Both the position numbers and the translations under genes were made by a program. The notes beneath the pieces are model-generated. The model had not been told where the DNA came from, made no database searches, and saw only the letters and a list, made by a program, of their open reading frames with translations. Shown here in pieces: positions 1-4,751 of a stretch of DNA of 7,086 bases. Source of the DNA: Pseudomonadota bacterium (GTDB lineage: Bacteria > Pseudomonadota > Alphaproteobacteria > Acetobacterales > Acetobacteraceae); the NCBI GenBank assembly GCA_021807975.1, contig JAKBCJ010000252.1, positions 1 to 7,086 on the forward strand, written 5' to 3'. Numbering within the stretch: the first letter of the stretch is position 1; every line of letters starts with the position of its first letter.

Positions 1-1
1 C

Positions 2-385
2 GCGATCATCGTGCTGGGTGTCATCTATCCCGCCATGCGCGATCCGGCGGCGCTGACCGTCGTCGGCTTCGCGCTGATCACCAGCATTTATGTCCTGGTG
101 ACCATCGGACTGTATGCGTACGTGCCGGAGCTGTTCCCCACCGAATTGCGGCTGCGCGGCACGGGCATTTCTGGCATGTGCGGCCGGGCGGCATCGATCT
201 CCACGCCGTATCTGGCGGTGACGTTGTTCGAACGGTTTGGCGTACAGGGTGTGCTGACGATGGTATCGGGGGTCCTCGTCTGCCTGGTGGCGGCGATCCT
301 GGCGCTGCGGCTGGAAACCGGGCAACGCTCGTTGGAAGACACGGCCTCGCCGGCTACACCGGACTCCGTGACGGCAGGAGAATAG
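2..385 (+). CDS. MFS transporter, C-terminal part (5' partial)
   Basis: This is the C-terminal third of a major facilitator superfamily transporter, an inner-membrane secondary carrier. The frame is open to the left edge of the window, so the start lies outside it; the visible in-frame ATG at 11 is internal. What is seen: a hydrophobic segment (ALTVVGFALITSIYVLVTIG), then the motif YVPELFPTELRLRGTG followed by a conserved-type Arg (GMCGRAAS), then two more hydrophobic segments and a short polar tail. The PE-x-FPT-x-x-R-x-x-G block is typical of sugar-porter and aromatic-acid/metabolite:H+ symporter MFS members. The stop codon (383-385) lies 4 bp before the lyase gene, whose ribosome binding site (AGGAG, 376-380) is inside this reading frame, so the two are almost certainly co-transcribed. 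By inference it imports the organic acid handled by the CoA-ester enzymes downstream. The substrate is unknown. Confidence 0.88.
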   Translation, partial: AIIVLGVIYPAMRDPAALTVVGFALITSIYVLVTIGLYAYVPELFPTELRLRGTGISGMCGRAASISTPYLAVTLFERFGVQGVLTMVSGVLVCLVAAILALRLETGQRSLEDTASPATPDSVTAGE

Positions 386-389
386 GACG

Positions 390-1235
390 ATGACCGAGGG
401 ACCCGTTTGGCTGTTCGCCCCGGCGAACGCCGCCCGCAAGGCCCGGGGCGCGCTGGCCAGCAACGCCGATGTCGTGGTGCTGGACCTGGAGGACGCGGTT
501 GCGATCTCCGAAAAGGCCGCGGCCCGCGCCGCGCTGGCCGAACTGGCGGCACTGCCGCGTAACGGCGCGCTGTTCGTGCGGGTCAATGCCGCCAGCACAC
601 CGCTGTGCCTGGCCGACATGCAGGCGGCGGTCGCGGCCGGGGCGGACGGCATCATGCTGCCAAAGACCGAAACCGCCGCCGAAGCCGCTGCCGTGTGCTG
701 GGCGCTGACCCAGCTCGACACAGCGCATGCCCGCCCTGCCCCGACGCGGCTGATGCCGCTGATCGAAACCGCGCGCGGGCTGGCGAACCTGGACCGGATC
801 GACTGGGATGCCCGTGTGCGCTGCGTCGCTTTCGGTTCGGTCGATTACGCCGCCGACCTCGGGCTGACCGGCGCTATCGGTGACGAAGCGGTCGCGGACG
901 CGCAATACGCGATCGTGCGTGCATCCCGGGCGGCGGGGCTGGAGGGGCCGATCGACGGGGTGACGCTGGAGGTTCGCAACACCGAGGTTTGCACCCGCGA
1001 TGCGGAGCGGGCCAGGGCGCTGGGTTTCAGCGGCAAACTGGCGATCCATCCCGCACAGATCGACCCGATCCAGGCAGCCTTCCGTCCGACCGCCGATGAG
1101 AGCGCCTGGGCGGCCGAGGTTCTGGAAGCCTTCTCGGCGGCCGAGGCAGCAGGCACCGCCGCCATTCTGGTGCGTGGCCGGCTGGTGGATTACCCGGTGC
1201 TGAACCAGGCAAAGCAGATATTGGCTCGTTGCTGA
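390..1235 (+). CDS. CitE-like CoA-ester lyase (HpcH/HpaI aldolase family)
   Basis: A 281-residue protein, the usual length for stand-alone CitE-like lyases, which cleave malyl-CoA, citramalyl-CoA or related 3-hydroxyacyl-CoA esters to acetyl-CoA (or propionyl-CoA) and a 2-oxo acid in a Mg-dependent, TIM-barrel active site in the cytoplasm. Motifs in order: LFAPANAARKARGAL (8-22), VVVLDLEDAV (28-37), the FVRVN strand with Arg64, GADGIMLPKTE (84-94), PLIETARGL (123-131) with Glu126, FGSVDYAADLG (148-158) with Asp152, and GKLAIHPAQI (215-224). Glu126 and Asp152 fit the metal ligands of the family and Arg64 fits its substrate-binding Arg. The ATG at 390 has AGGAG at 376-380. It follows the MFS gene by 4 bp. 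With the CoA-transferase and MaoC hydratase downstream, a citramalyl-CoA-type substrate is plausible, but malyl-CoA or another ester cannot be excluded. The family call is firm; the substrate is inference. Confidence 0.9.
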   Translation: MTEGPVWLFAPANAARKARGALASNADVVVLDLEDAVAISEKAAARAALAELAALPRNGALFVRVNAASTPLCLADMQAAVAAGADGIMLPKTETAAEAAAVCWALTQLDTAHARPAPTRLMPLIETARGLANLDRIDWDARVRCVAFGSVDYAADLGLTGAIGDEAVADAQYAIVRASRAAGLEGPIDGVTLEVRNTEVCTRDAERARALGFSGKLAIHPAQIDPIQAAFRPTADESAWAAEVLEAFSAAEAAGTAAILVRGRLVDYPVLNQAKQILARC

Positions 1236-1240
1236 ACGGC

Positions 1241-1274
1241 GGCGTTTCGACGGTTCGGTGGCCGCCGAAACGTC
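1241..1274 (+). terminator. Inverted repeat after the lyase gene; possible terminator or operator
   Basis: The arms CGTTTCG-A-CGG (1243-1253) and CCG-C-CGAAACG (1262-1272) pair as 10 bp with one A/C mismatch around an 8-nt loop. A G-C and a G-U pair can extend the base of the stem to 1241/1274. It begins 5 bp after the lyase stop. No T run follows directly (only a TTTT at 1285-1288), so intrinsic termination is not clear. It also lies about 45 bp before the regulator's ATG, so it could instead be an operator for that ArsR-type protein. Confidence 0.35.
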
Positions 1275-1316
1275 CCGGCATGCGTTTTGACCCTACAGCG
1301 AGTATGTTCCGTTCCC

Positions 1317-1991
1317 ATGAACGACATCGTACGCATGGCCTCGGTCGCCGCGCTGATCGGGGATCCCGCCCGGGCCAACATCCTGACCGCCCTGCTGGAC
1401 GGCCGCGCCCTGACCGCGAAGGAACTGGCGTTCGCCGCCCGGGTGTCGCCTTCCACCACCAGCGGTCATCTCGCCCGCTTGACCGAGGCCGACCTGCTGA
1501 CGGTGGAAAAGCAAGGACGCCATCGGTATTTCCGCCTCGCCTCCCCGCTGGTCGGGCAGATGCTGGAGGCGGTGATGGCAGTGGCTGGTCCCGCCCCGAA
1601 GCCCACCTGGCGCGGCAGCGAGGCGCTGCGAAACGCCCGCACCTGCTACGACCACTTGGCCGGACGATTGGGCGTCGCACTGGCTGACTCGCTGACACGA
1701 TCCGGCCATGTCACATTGTCGGCCGACGGCGGCGAGGTTTCTGTAACCGGCCACGCCTTCCTGTGCGACTTCGGCGCCGAACCGGCCCCGGGCAAACGCG
1801 TGTTCTGCCGCCCCTGCCTGGACTGGAGCGAACGCCGCCCCCACATTGCCGGCCGCTTGGGCGCGGCGTTGGCGGTTCGGTGCCTGGAGCGCGGCTGGAT
1901 CGCCCGCCAACGCGACTCGCGCGCCGTGACGATCACGCCTTCCGGGTCGCGCGGATTCGCCGAAACCTTCGGCATCGATCTGAATGGATAA
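1317..1991 (+). CDS. ArsR-type winged-helix transcriptional regulator
   Basis: A 224-residue protein with an N-terminal ArsR-like winged helix-turn-helix: GDPARANILTALLDG (16-29), a helix pair around LTAKELAFAARVSPSTTSGHLARL (32-55), and the wing VEKQGRHRYFRLA (63-75). The C-terminal half has RTCYDHLAGRLG (108-119) and FCRPCLDWSERRPHIAG (163-179), a pattern I recognise from a group of longer ArsR-type regulators. Cys110, Cys150, Cys164 and Cys167 could bind metal or sense redox, but that is speculation. I use the ATG at 1317. An in-frame TTG at 1287 would add ten residues (TLQRVCSVP after Met) that do not look like family sequence. No Shine-Dalgarno precedes 1317, and a TATGTT at 1303-1308 could be a -10 box giving a nearly leaderless mRNA. 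It sits between the lyase and CoA-transferase genes and probably controls the cluster and itself; the inducer is unknown. Confidence 0.87.
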   Translation: MNDIVRMASVAALIGDPARANILTALLDGRALTAKELAFAARVSPSTTSGHLARLTEADLLTVEKQGRHRYFRLASPLVGQMLEAVMAVAGPAPKPTWRGSEALRNARTCYDHLAGRLGVALADSLTRSGHVTLSADGGEVSVTGHAFLCDFGAEPAPGKRVFCRPCLDWSERRPHIAGRLGAALAVRCLERGWIARQRDSRAVTITPSGSRGFAETFGIDLNG

Positions 1992-1993
1992 TT

Positions 1994-2023
1994 GGGGGGG
2001 CTTCTGTTGCCCGGTGCCCCCCC
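1994..2023. terminator. G7C/GC7 hairpin between converging regulator and ssrA genes
   Basis: GGGGGGGC (1994-2001) and GCCCCCCC (2016-2023) form a perfect 8-bp stem with a 14-nt loop. It starts 2 bp after the ArsR gene stop and lies just beyond the tag-encoding part of ssrA on the other strand, where a terminator for both converging transcripts is expected. Neither strand has a clear U tract after the stem (GAACC on plus, AATTATCC on minus). It may therefore be a strong 3'-end hairpin, a processing stop or a Rho-independent terminator of weak type. Confidence 0.5.
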
Positions 2024-2039
2024 GAACCGCGCCTATCGC

Positions 2040-2075
2040 TTATGCAGCGACGGCGAGCGCCTGATTATCGTTGGC
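2040..2075 (-). other. ssrA: tmRNA tag reading frame (ANDNQALAVAA)
   Basis: The resume codon GCC (2075-2073) starts eleven codons reading ANDNQALAVAA and a TAA stop (2042-2040). With the alanine charged on the tmRNA itself, the added tag would be A-ANDNQALAVAA. The AND start and the hydrophobic AVAA end are the features recognised by SspB/ClpXP-type degradation in this class. The frame appears at the end of an apparently longer minus-strand ORF, which is not a protein gene. Confidence 0.9.
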
Positions 2076-2159
2076 ACTTGTGGTTTGACCCGATAACGGC
2101 GGTATCATGCCGGGCAAAAGGCGAGTCTTTACCACGCGTGTCGAGCCTGTTTCGCCCCC

Positions 2160-2184
2160 ATATATCCCGATAGTCCGGAATGAA
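2160..2184 (-). other. Spacer removed from the tmRNA precursor
   Basis: These 25 nt, AT-richer than their surroundings, join the encoded CCA end to the G1 of the coding piece. In known two-piece tmRNAs this internal segment is cut out (RNase P makes the 5' end at G1; exonucleases trim the CCA side). The limits here follow from the perfect 7-bp acceptor stem and the encoded CCA. Confidence 0.75.
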
Positions 2185-2264
2185 TGGTGGAGGCGCCGGG
2201 CACTGCCCCCGGGTCCACAACGATTATTCCACGCGCCGTTTATCACCATAGTCAGCAAGCTGAC
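2185..2264 (-). ncRNA. ssrA: tmRNA acceptor piece (about 80 nt)
   Basis: This segment carries the T-arm and 3' end. It starts at a predicted transcription start with the hairpin GTCAG-CTTG-CTGAC (2264-2251). The T-stem CCGGG/CCCGG (2212-2208 and 2200-2196) encloses the loop GGCAGTG, which is not the usual TTCAAYT-type T-loop. It ends with acceptor strand CGCCTCC, discriminator A and an encoded CCA. CGCGTG (2235-2230) is complementary to CACGCG (2140-2135) in the coding piece, so the two pieces may also pair there. The 5' boundary is inferred from the promoter position. Confidence 0.82.
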
Positions 2265-2271
2265 GGGGCAT

Positions 2272-2300
2272 GATTTAGGCTGTCCGGGCCGCGGGTTCAA
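2272..2300 (-). promoter_or_regulatory. Promoter of ssrA
   Basis: On the minus strand, TTGAAC (2300-2295) and TAAATC (2277-2272) are separated by exactly 17 nt, close to the sigma-70 -35 and -10 elements. Transcription would start about 7-8 nt further on, at or near 2264, which is exactly where the 5' hairpin of the acceptor piece begins. The -10 match is moderate (3 of 6 to TATAAT). Confidence 0.6.
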
Positions 2301-2540
2301 GGGGTTTCGCAGCCGCTGCGCCGCGCCGGCCCGAGCGGTCGTCCCGGCCGAACCATCGCCGCGAACCTCCCGGGCTGGGTCCATGATTGGCGGTCGCCGA
2401 GCCTGTGACGCAGGTCAGCGTTTTTCGGGACGTAGCGCCGCTGTCCACCGCAACAGAATTCGTGCCGCCCCGCACGGCTTTGACACCGCCGCCGCTCGGC
2501 GCTTTTCTCGCCGCACGGAAACGATAGAGGAAATGCCCCG
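2301..2540. other. Intergenic region between ssrA and the CoA-transferase gene
   Basis: I see no convincing gene here. The plus and minus ORFs crossing it are open only because of the high GC content and have no family resemblance. It holds upstream sequence of ssrA on the left and a candidate promoter and ribosome binding site for the CoA-transferase on the right. A small 5-bp hairpin (2401-2415) followed by CAGCG and TTTTT (2421-2425) is too weak to call a terminator. Confidence 0.6.
2480..2508 (+). promoter_or_regulatory. Candidate promoter of the CoA-transferase/hydratase operon
   Basis: TTGACA (2480-2485) is a perfect -35 consensus; after 17 nt follows TTTTCT (2503-2508), a poor -10 (3 of 6). 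The predicted start, near 2515, would leave a leader of about 26 nt holding the ribosome binding site GAGGAAA (2527-2533) before ATG 2541. A promoter is needed here because the ssrA gene separates this operon from the genes on its left. Confidence 0.4.
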
Positions 2541-3716
2541 ATGCGACCCATGGAAGGTATGCGCGTAGTCGCGCTGGAACACGCGGTCGCGGCCCCGCTG
2601 TGTACCCGGCATCTGGCCGATATGGGCGCCGACGTGATCAAGATCGAACGGCCGGGCGACGGCGATTTCGCCCGCGCCTACGACGACTATGTGAACGGGG
2701 TTTGCAGCCACTTCATCTGGCTGAACCGCGGCAAGCGCAGCGTCACGCTGGACGTCAAGAACGCCGACGCCCGGGCGGCGTTGGATTCGCTGATCGCCGG
2801 GGCGGATGTGCTGGTGCAGAACCTCGCCCCCGGCGCCACCGCCAGGCTGGGGCTGTCGTATGAGGCATTGAAGCCGGTCAACCCCAAGCTGGTGGTGTGC
2901 GATATCTCCGGCTACGGCGACAGCGGCCCGTTCGTGCAAAAGAAGGCCTACGATCTGCTGATACAGGCGGAGTCGGGGCTGATTAACGTCAACGGATCGC
3001 CGGATGAACCCTCGCGCGTCGGCATTTCGATCGCGGATATTGCCACCGGGATGTATGCGCTGACCGGCATACTGGGCGCGCTGCTGCGGCGCGGGCGGAC
3101 GGGCGAGGGCGGCAACGTCAAGATCGCCATGCTTGACGCGTTGGGCGAGTGGATGACCTACCCGATGCTGCGCCACGCTTACACTGGGTCGCCCCCGCCC
3201 CGGGTGCCGACCAGCCATCCGGCGATCGCGCCGTACGGGGCGCATAAGACCATGGACGGACAGGTTATTCTGGGCCTGCAGAACGAACGCGAATGGGCGA
3301 CGTTCTGCCAGAAAGTGCTGGGCAGTCCAGCAATCCAGACCGACCCGCGATTCGCCACCCAGAACGTCCGGCGGGAGAACCGCGAGGCACTGACGGCAGC
3401 GATCGAGGACTTCTTCAGCGACAAGACCTCGGTGGAGGTCGCGGAGCTGCTGGATCGTGCCGGCATCGCCAACGGGCGGATGAACCAGCCGATCGACGTG
3501 TGGAACCATGTGCAGTTCGAGGCCAGGGACAAATGGCGGACGATCCAGACCGAAAACGGTTCGGTTCGCGCGCTGCTGCCCCCGTTTATCTACCCCGAGG
3601 AGGAGGCCGTGATGGGCGATGTGCCGACGGTGGGACAGCATACCGACGAAGTCCTGCTAGGGATTGGCTTTTCAGCCGAACGGATCACCGCGATGCGTGC
3701 CGCCGGGGCGGTGTGA
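2541..3716 (+). CDS. Class III CoA-transferase (CaiB/BaiF family)
   Basis: A 391-residue cytoplasmic enzyme that moves CoA between carboxylic acids through an aspartyl-CoA thioester; it would activate a dicarboxylate using succinyl-CoA or another acyl-CoA. Family signatures in order: VVALEHAVAAPLCTRHLADMGADVIKIE (9-36), RGKRSVTLDVK (63-73), ADVLVQNLAPGATARLGLSYE (88-108), the CDISGYGDSGPF block (120-131), AYDLLIQAESGL (136-147), then VGISIADIATGMYA (160-173), in which Asp166 is the expected nucleophile. Length is typical. The ATG at 2541 has AGAGGAAA about 9 nt upstream; ATG 2550 and 2559 are possible but sit worse against it. The MaoC-like gene follows 37 bp later, so the two form an operon. 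CaiB-type transferases act in itaconate catabolism (Ict of Pseudomonas) and in the 3-hydroxypropionate bicycle (Mct), both together with MaoC hydratases and CitE-like lyases. The true substrate here is not shown by sequence. Confidence 0.92.
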   Translation: MRPMEGMRVVALEHAVAAPLCTRHLADMGADVIKIERPGDGDFARAYDDYVNGVCSHFIWLNRGKRSVTLDVKNADARAALDSLIAGADVLVQNLAPGATARLGLSYEALKPVNPKLVVCDISGYGDSGPFVQKKAYDLLIQAESGLINVNGSPDEPSRVGISIADIATGMYALTGILGALLRRGRTGEGGNVKIAMLDALGEWMTYPMLRHAYTGSPPPRVPTSHPAIAPYGAHKTMDGQVILGLQNEREWATFCQKVLGSPAIQTDPRFATQNVRRENREALTAAIEDFFSDKTSVEVAELLDRAGIANGRMNQPIDVWNHVQFEARDKWRTIQTENGSVRALLPPFIYPEEEAVMGDVPTVGQHTDEVLLGIGFSAERITAMRAAGAV

Positions 3717-3753
3717 CGCCCGGAGTAACAACGCAAGCCGAAGGATCCCCGAC

Positions 3754-4236
3754 ATGACCGAATTCGACCCCGGGCGGCACCGAATGATTCCCGAACAGCG
3801 ATGGTTTGACGACTTCCAACTGGGCGAACGCTTCGTGCTGCCAAGCCGCACGATGACCGAAGCGGTGTTCCTGGCGTTCCAGGCCGCCAGCGGGGACAAC
3901 CATCCGGTCCACTACGACGTGGAATTCTGCAAGGCCCGGGGGATGCCGGGGCTGCTGGCGCACGGGCTGCAATCGCTGGTGCAGACCGCTCCGGGTGCCG
4001 GGCTGTTCCCGTATATGACCGAGGACTCGCTGGTCGGCTTCATCGAGCAGTCCAGCAAATTCCTGAAGCCGGTGTTCGCGGGCGACACGATGTATCCGCT
4101 GCTCGAAATCGACGAACTGACCCCCAACCGCACCACCGGAGTGGTGGGATTCAGAAGCACTATGCACAACCAGAGGCGCGAACTGGTCCTGGAAGGCCGC
4201 CAGCGGTATCTGCTGCGGCGGCGGCCGGCCGCCTGA
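3754..4236 (+). CDS. MaoC-like acyl-CoA hydratase (hot-dog fold)
   Basis: A 160-residue single hot-dog protein, likely an enoyl-CoA-type hydratase. The hydratase motif is SGDNHPVHYD (46-55): Asp48 and His53 are spaced exactly as the catalytic Asp and His of (R)-specific hydratases, with the usual Asn of D-x-N-P replaced by His50. It continues with GMPGLLAHG (63-71) and FLKPVFAGDTM (93-103), both typical of MaoC. I chose ATG 3754 because AAGGA (3741-3745) lies 8 nt before it. The longer frame from 3664 would run inside the CoA-transferase gene and gives a non-family N-terminus; ATG 3784 is possible. It is the second gene of the CoA-transferase operon. With a CoA-transferase and a CitE-like lyase nearby, hydration of itaconyl-CoA or mesaconyl-CoA to a citramalyl-CoA is a reasonable hypothesis; beta-methylmalyl-CoA dehydratase-type activity is an alternative. 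Confidence 0.9.
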   Translation: MTEFDPGRHRMIPEQRWFDDFQLGERFVLPSRTMTEAVFLAFQAASGDNHPVHYDVEFCKARGMPGLLAHGLQSLVQTAPGAGLFPYMTEDSLVGFIEQSSKFLKPVFAGDTMYPLLEIDELTPNRTTGVVGFRSTMHNQRRELVLEGRQRYLLRRRPAA

Positions 4237-4258
4237 TCCCGGGATGTGCGACCCGGGG
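4237..4258 (+). terminator. CCCGGG inverted repeat after the hydratase gene
   Basis: CCCGGG (4238-4243) and CCCGGG (4252-4257) can pair as a 6-bp GC-only stem around an 8-nt loop, with a T-G pair at the base. It begins directly after the hydratase stop, at the end of the operon, and AT-rich DNA follows, but there is no run of T. It is a possible terminator. Confidence 0.35.
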
Positions 4259-4259
4259 C

Positions 4260-4293
4260 GATAATTCGATTACCTTACAATTAAGATAATCTT
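4260..4293 (+). promoter_or_regulatory. AT-rich promoter with palindrome upstream of the HigA-like gene
   Basis: This is the most AT-rich patch of the window. GATAAT occurs twice (4260-4265 and 4285-4290), each 5 of 6 to the -10 consensus. The second lies within the perfect palindrome AAGAT-A-ATCTT (4283-4293). A palindrome over the -10 box is how HigA-type antitoxins usually repress their own promoter. No good -35 is spaced correctly before either copy. Confidence 0.45.
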
Positions 4294-4356
4294 GCCATTT
4301 TGCTGCCATGAGTCGGGATCATGTTCACGGTCATAGAAAACCCCACAGGTTCTCCA

Positions 4357-4653
4357 ATGGCACGCATGAGCCGCAGAATGCATCCGGGTCGGGTGTTACG
4401 CGAAGAATACATGGAGCCGATGCGGCTCGATGCAACCGGCCTTGCCCAGGCTTTGGGCGTGCCGGCGAGCCAGATTGCCCCGGTGATCGAAGATCAGGGG
4501 CCGATGACGTCCGACTTGGCGCTGCGTCTGGCGCGCTGCTTCCGCACCAGCCCGCAGTTCTGGCTGGGACTGCAAACCGCCTATGACCTCGCCACCACCC
4601 AAGCCCGCTTTGGCGCGGAGATCGAGGCGCGGGTTCAGCCGCTCGCGGCTTAA
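4357..4653 (+). CDS. Orphan HigA-family antitoxin-like HTH protein
   Basis: A 98-residue protein of the HigA/XRE type. Recognisable parts are MHPGRVLREEYMEPMRL (8-24), a helix-turn-helix LAQALGVPASQIAPVIED (29-46), and the signature SDLALRLARCFRTSPQFWLGLQTAYDLA (52-79), the standard C-terminal half of HigA antitoxins. HigA normally binds the mRNA-interferase HigB and represses the higBA promoter, with higB usually upstream. Here only 120 bp separate this gene from the hydratase gene, and no toxin is seen on either side. The turn after the recognition helix reads EDQGPMT where family members usually have a basic GKR-like turn, so DNA binding may differ. I chose ATG 4357 because the twelve codons from ATG 4321 are rich in rare codons (ATA, ACA, TCT, CCA) and the family match begins after 4357; ATG 4321 (110 residues) remains possible. 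Shine-Dalgarno signals are weak for both. Confidence 0.82.
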   Translation: MARMSRRMHPGRVLREEYMEPMRLDATGLAQALGVPASQIAPVIEDQGPMTSDLALRLARCFRTSPQFWLGLQTAYDLATTQARFGAEIEARVQPLAA

Positions 4654-4751
4654 GAAGCGTCAATCGCCGCCCGGGCCAAACCGGCTGAGTATGCTTGGTC
4701 CCGGGTGTGCGATGTGGCAATAGAGATGCACTGAACCGCGGGTGCGTAGTC

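Larger units (their letters stand above)
1994..2264 (-). ncRNA. ssrA: tmRNA, circularly permuted two-piece form
   Basis: tmRNA rescues stalled ribosomes: it enters as an alanyl-tRNA mimic with SmpB, then templates a degradation tag. On the minus strand the order is permuted: acceptor piece first (2264-2185, ending in an encoded CCA), a 25-nt spacer (2184-2160), then the coding piece (from 2159). The two halves of the acceptor stem pair perfectly: GGGGGCG (2159-2153) with CGCCTCC (2195-2189), followed by A and CCA (2188-2185). The third pair is G-U, the alanine identity signal. The 5' sequence GGGGGCGAAACAGGCTCGAC matches the conserved tmRNA D-arm start. The tag frame gives ANDNQALAVAA then TAA (2075-2040), an alphaproteobacterial-type tag. 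The tag end and stop lie in a hairpin (2055-2030) like helix 5 of other tmRNAs, and GTGGT (2135-2131) pairs with ACCAC (2084-2080) just before the resume codon. A promoter lies directly upstream. The mature 3' end of the coding piece is not determined; the gene may end at about 2024. Confidence 0.93.

Noticed and set aside
354..1049. 231-codon minus-strand ORF opposite the lyase gene
   Set aside because: It is an antisense shadow rich in Arg, Gln and Gly, with no recognisable motif; the plus-strand lyase explains the region fully.
2040..2384. 114-codon minus-strand ORF ending in ANDNQALAVAA
   Set aside because: Only the last eleven codons are meaningful, as the tmRNA tag. The rest reads through the acceptor piece, the spacer and the promoter, and is not a protein gene.
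2401..2425. Small hairpin followed by TTTTT upstream of the CoA-transferase gene
   Set aside because: The stem has only five pairs, one of them G-T, and five bases separate it from the T run; no transcript is expected to end there.
1265..2522. Shared GAAACG element between the regulator and CoA-transferase upstream regions
   Set aside because: CCGAAACG (1265-1272) and CGGAAACG (2515-2522) share too few bases to support a common operator, and the inverted-repeat arm is absent from the second site.
2107..2568. 153-codon plus-strand ORF across the regulator/CoA-transferase gap
   Set aside because: It runs antisense through the tmRNA, has Arg/Ser/Pro-rich composition typical of GC-rich noise, no family resemblance, and overlaps the start of the CoA-transferase gene.
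2415..3641. 408-codon minus-strand ORF opposite the CoA-transferase gene
   Set aside because: It is a long antisense shadow caused by GC-rich codon bias; the plus strand carries all CaiB family motifs in order and a ribosome binding site.
3664..3753. 30-residue N-terminal extension of the MaoC-like protein
   Set aside because: It would lie mostly inside the CoA-transferase gene and reads as non-family sequence; ATG 3754 has a well-placed AAGGA.
4331..4720. Minus-strand ORF opposite the HigA-like gene as a possible toxin
   Set aside because: Its sequence shows no HigB/RelE features and has the Pro/Arg-rich composition of an antisense shadow.
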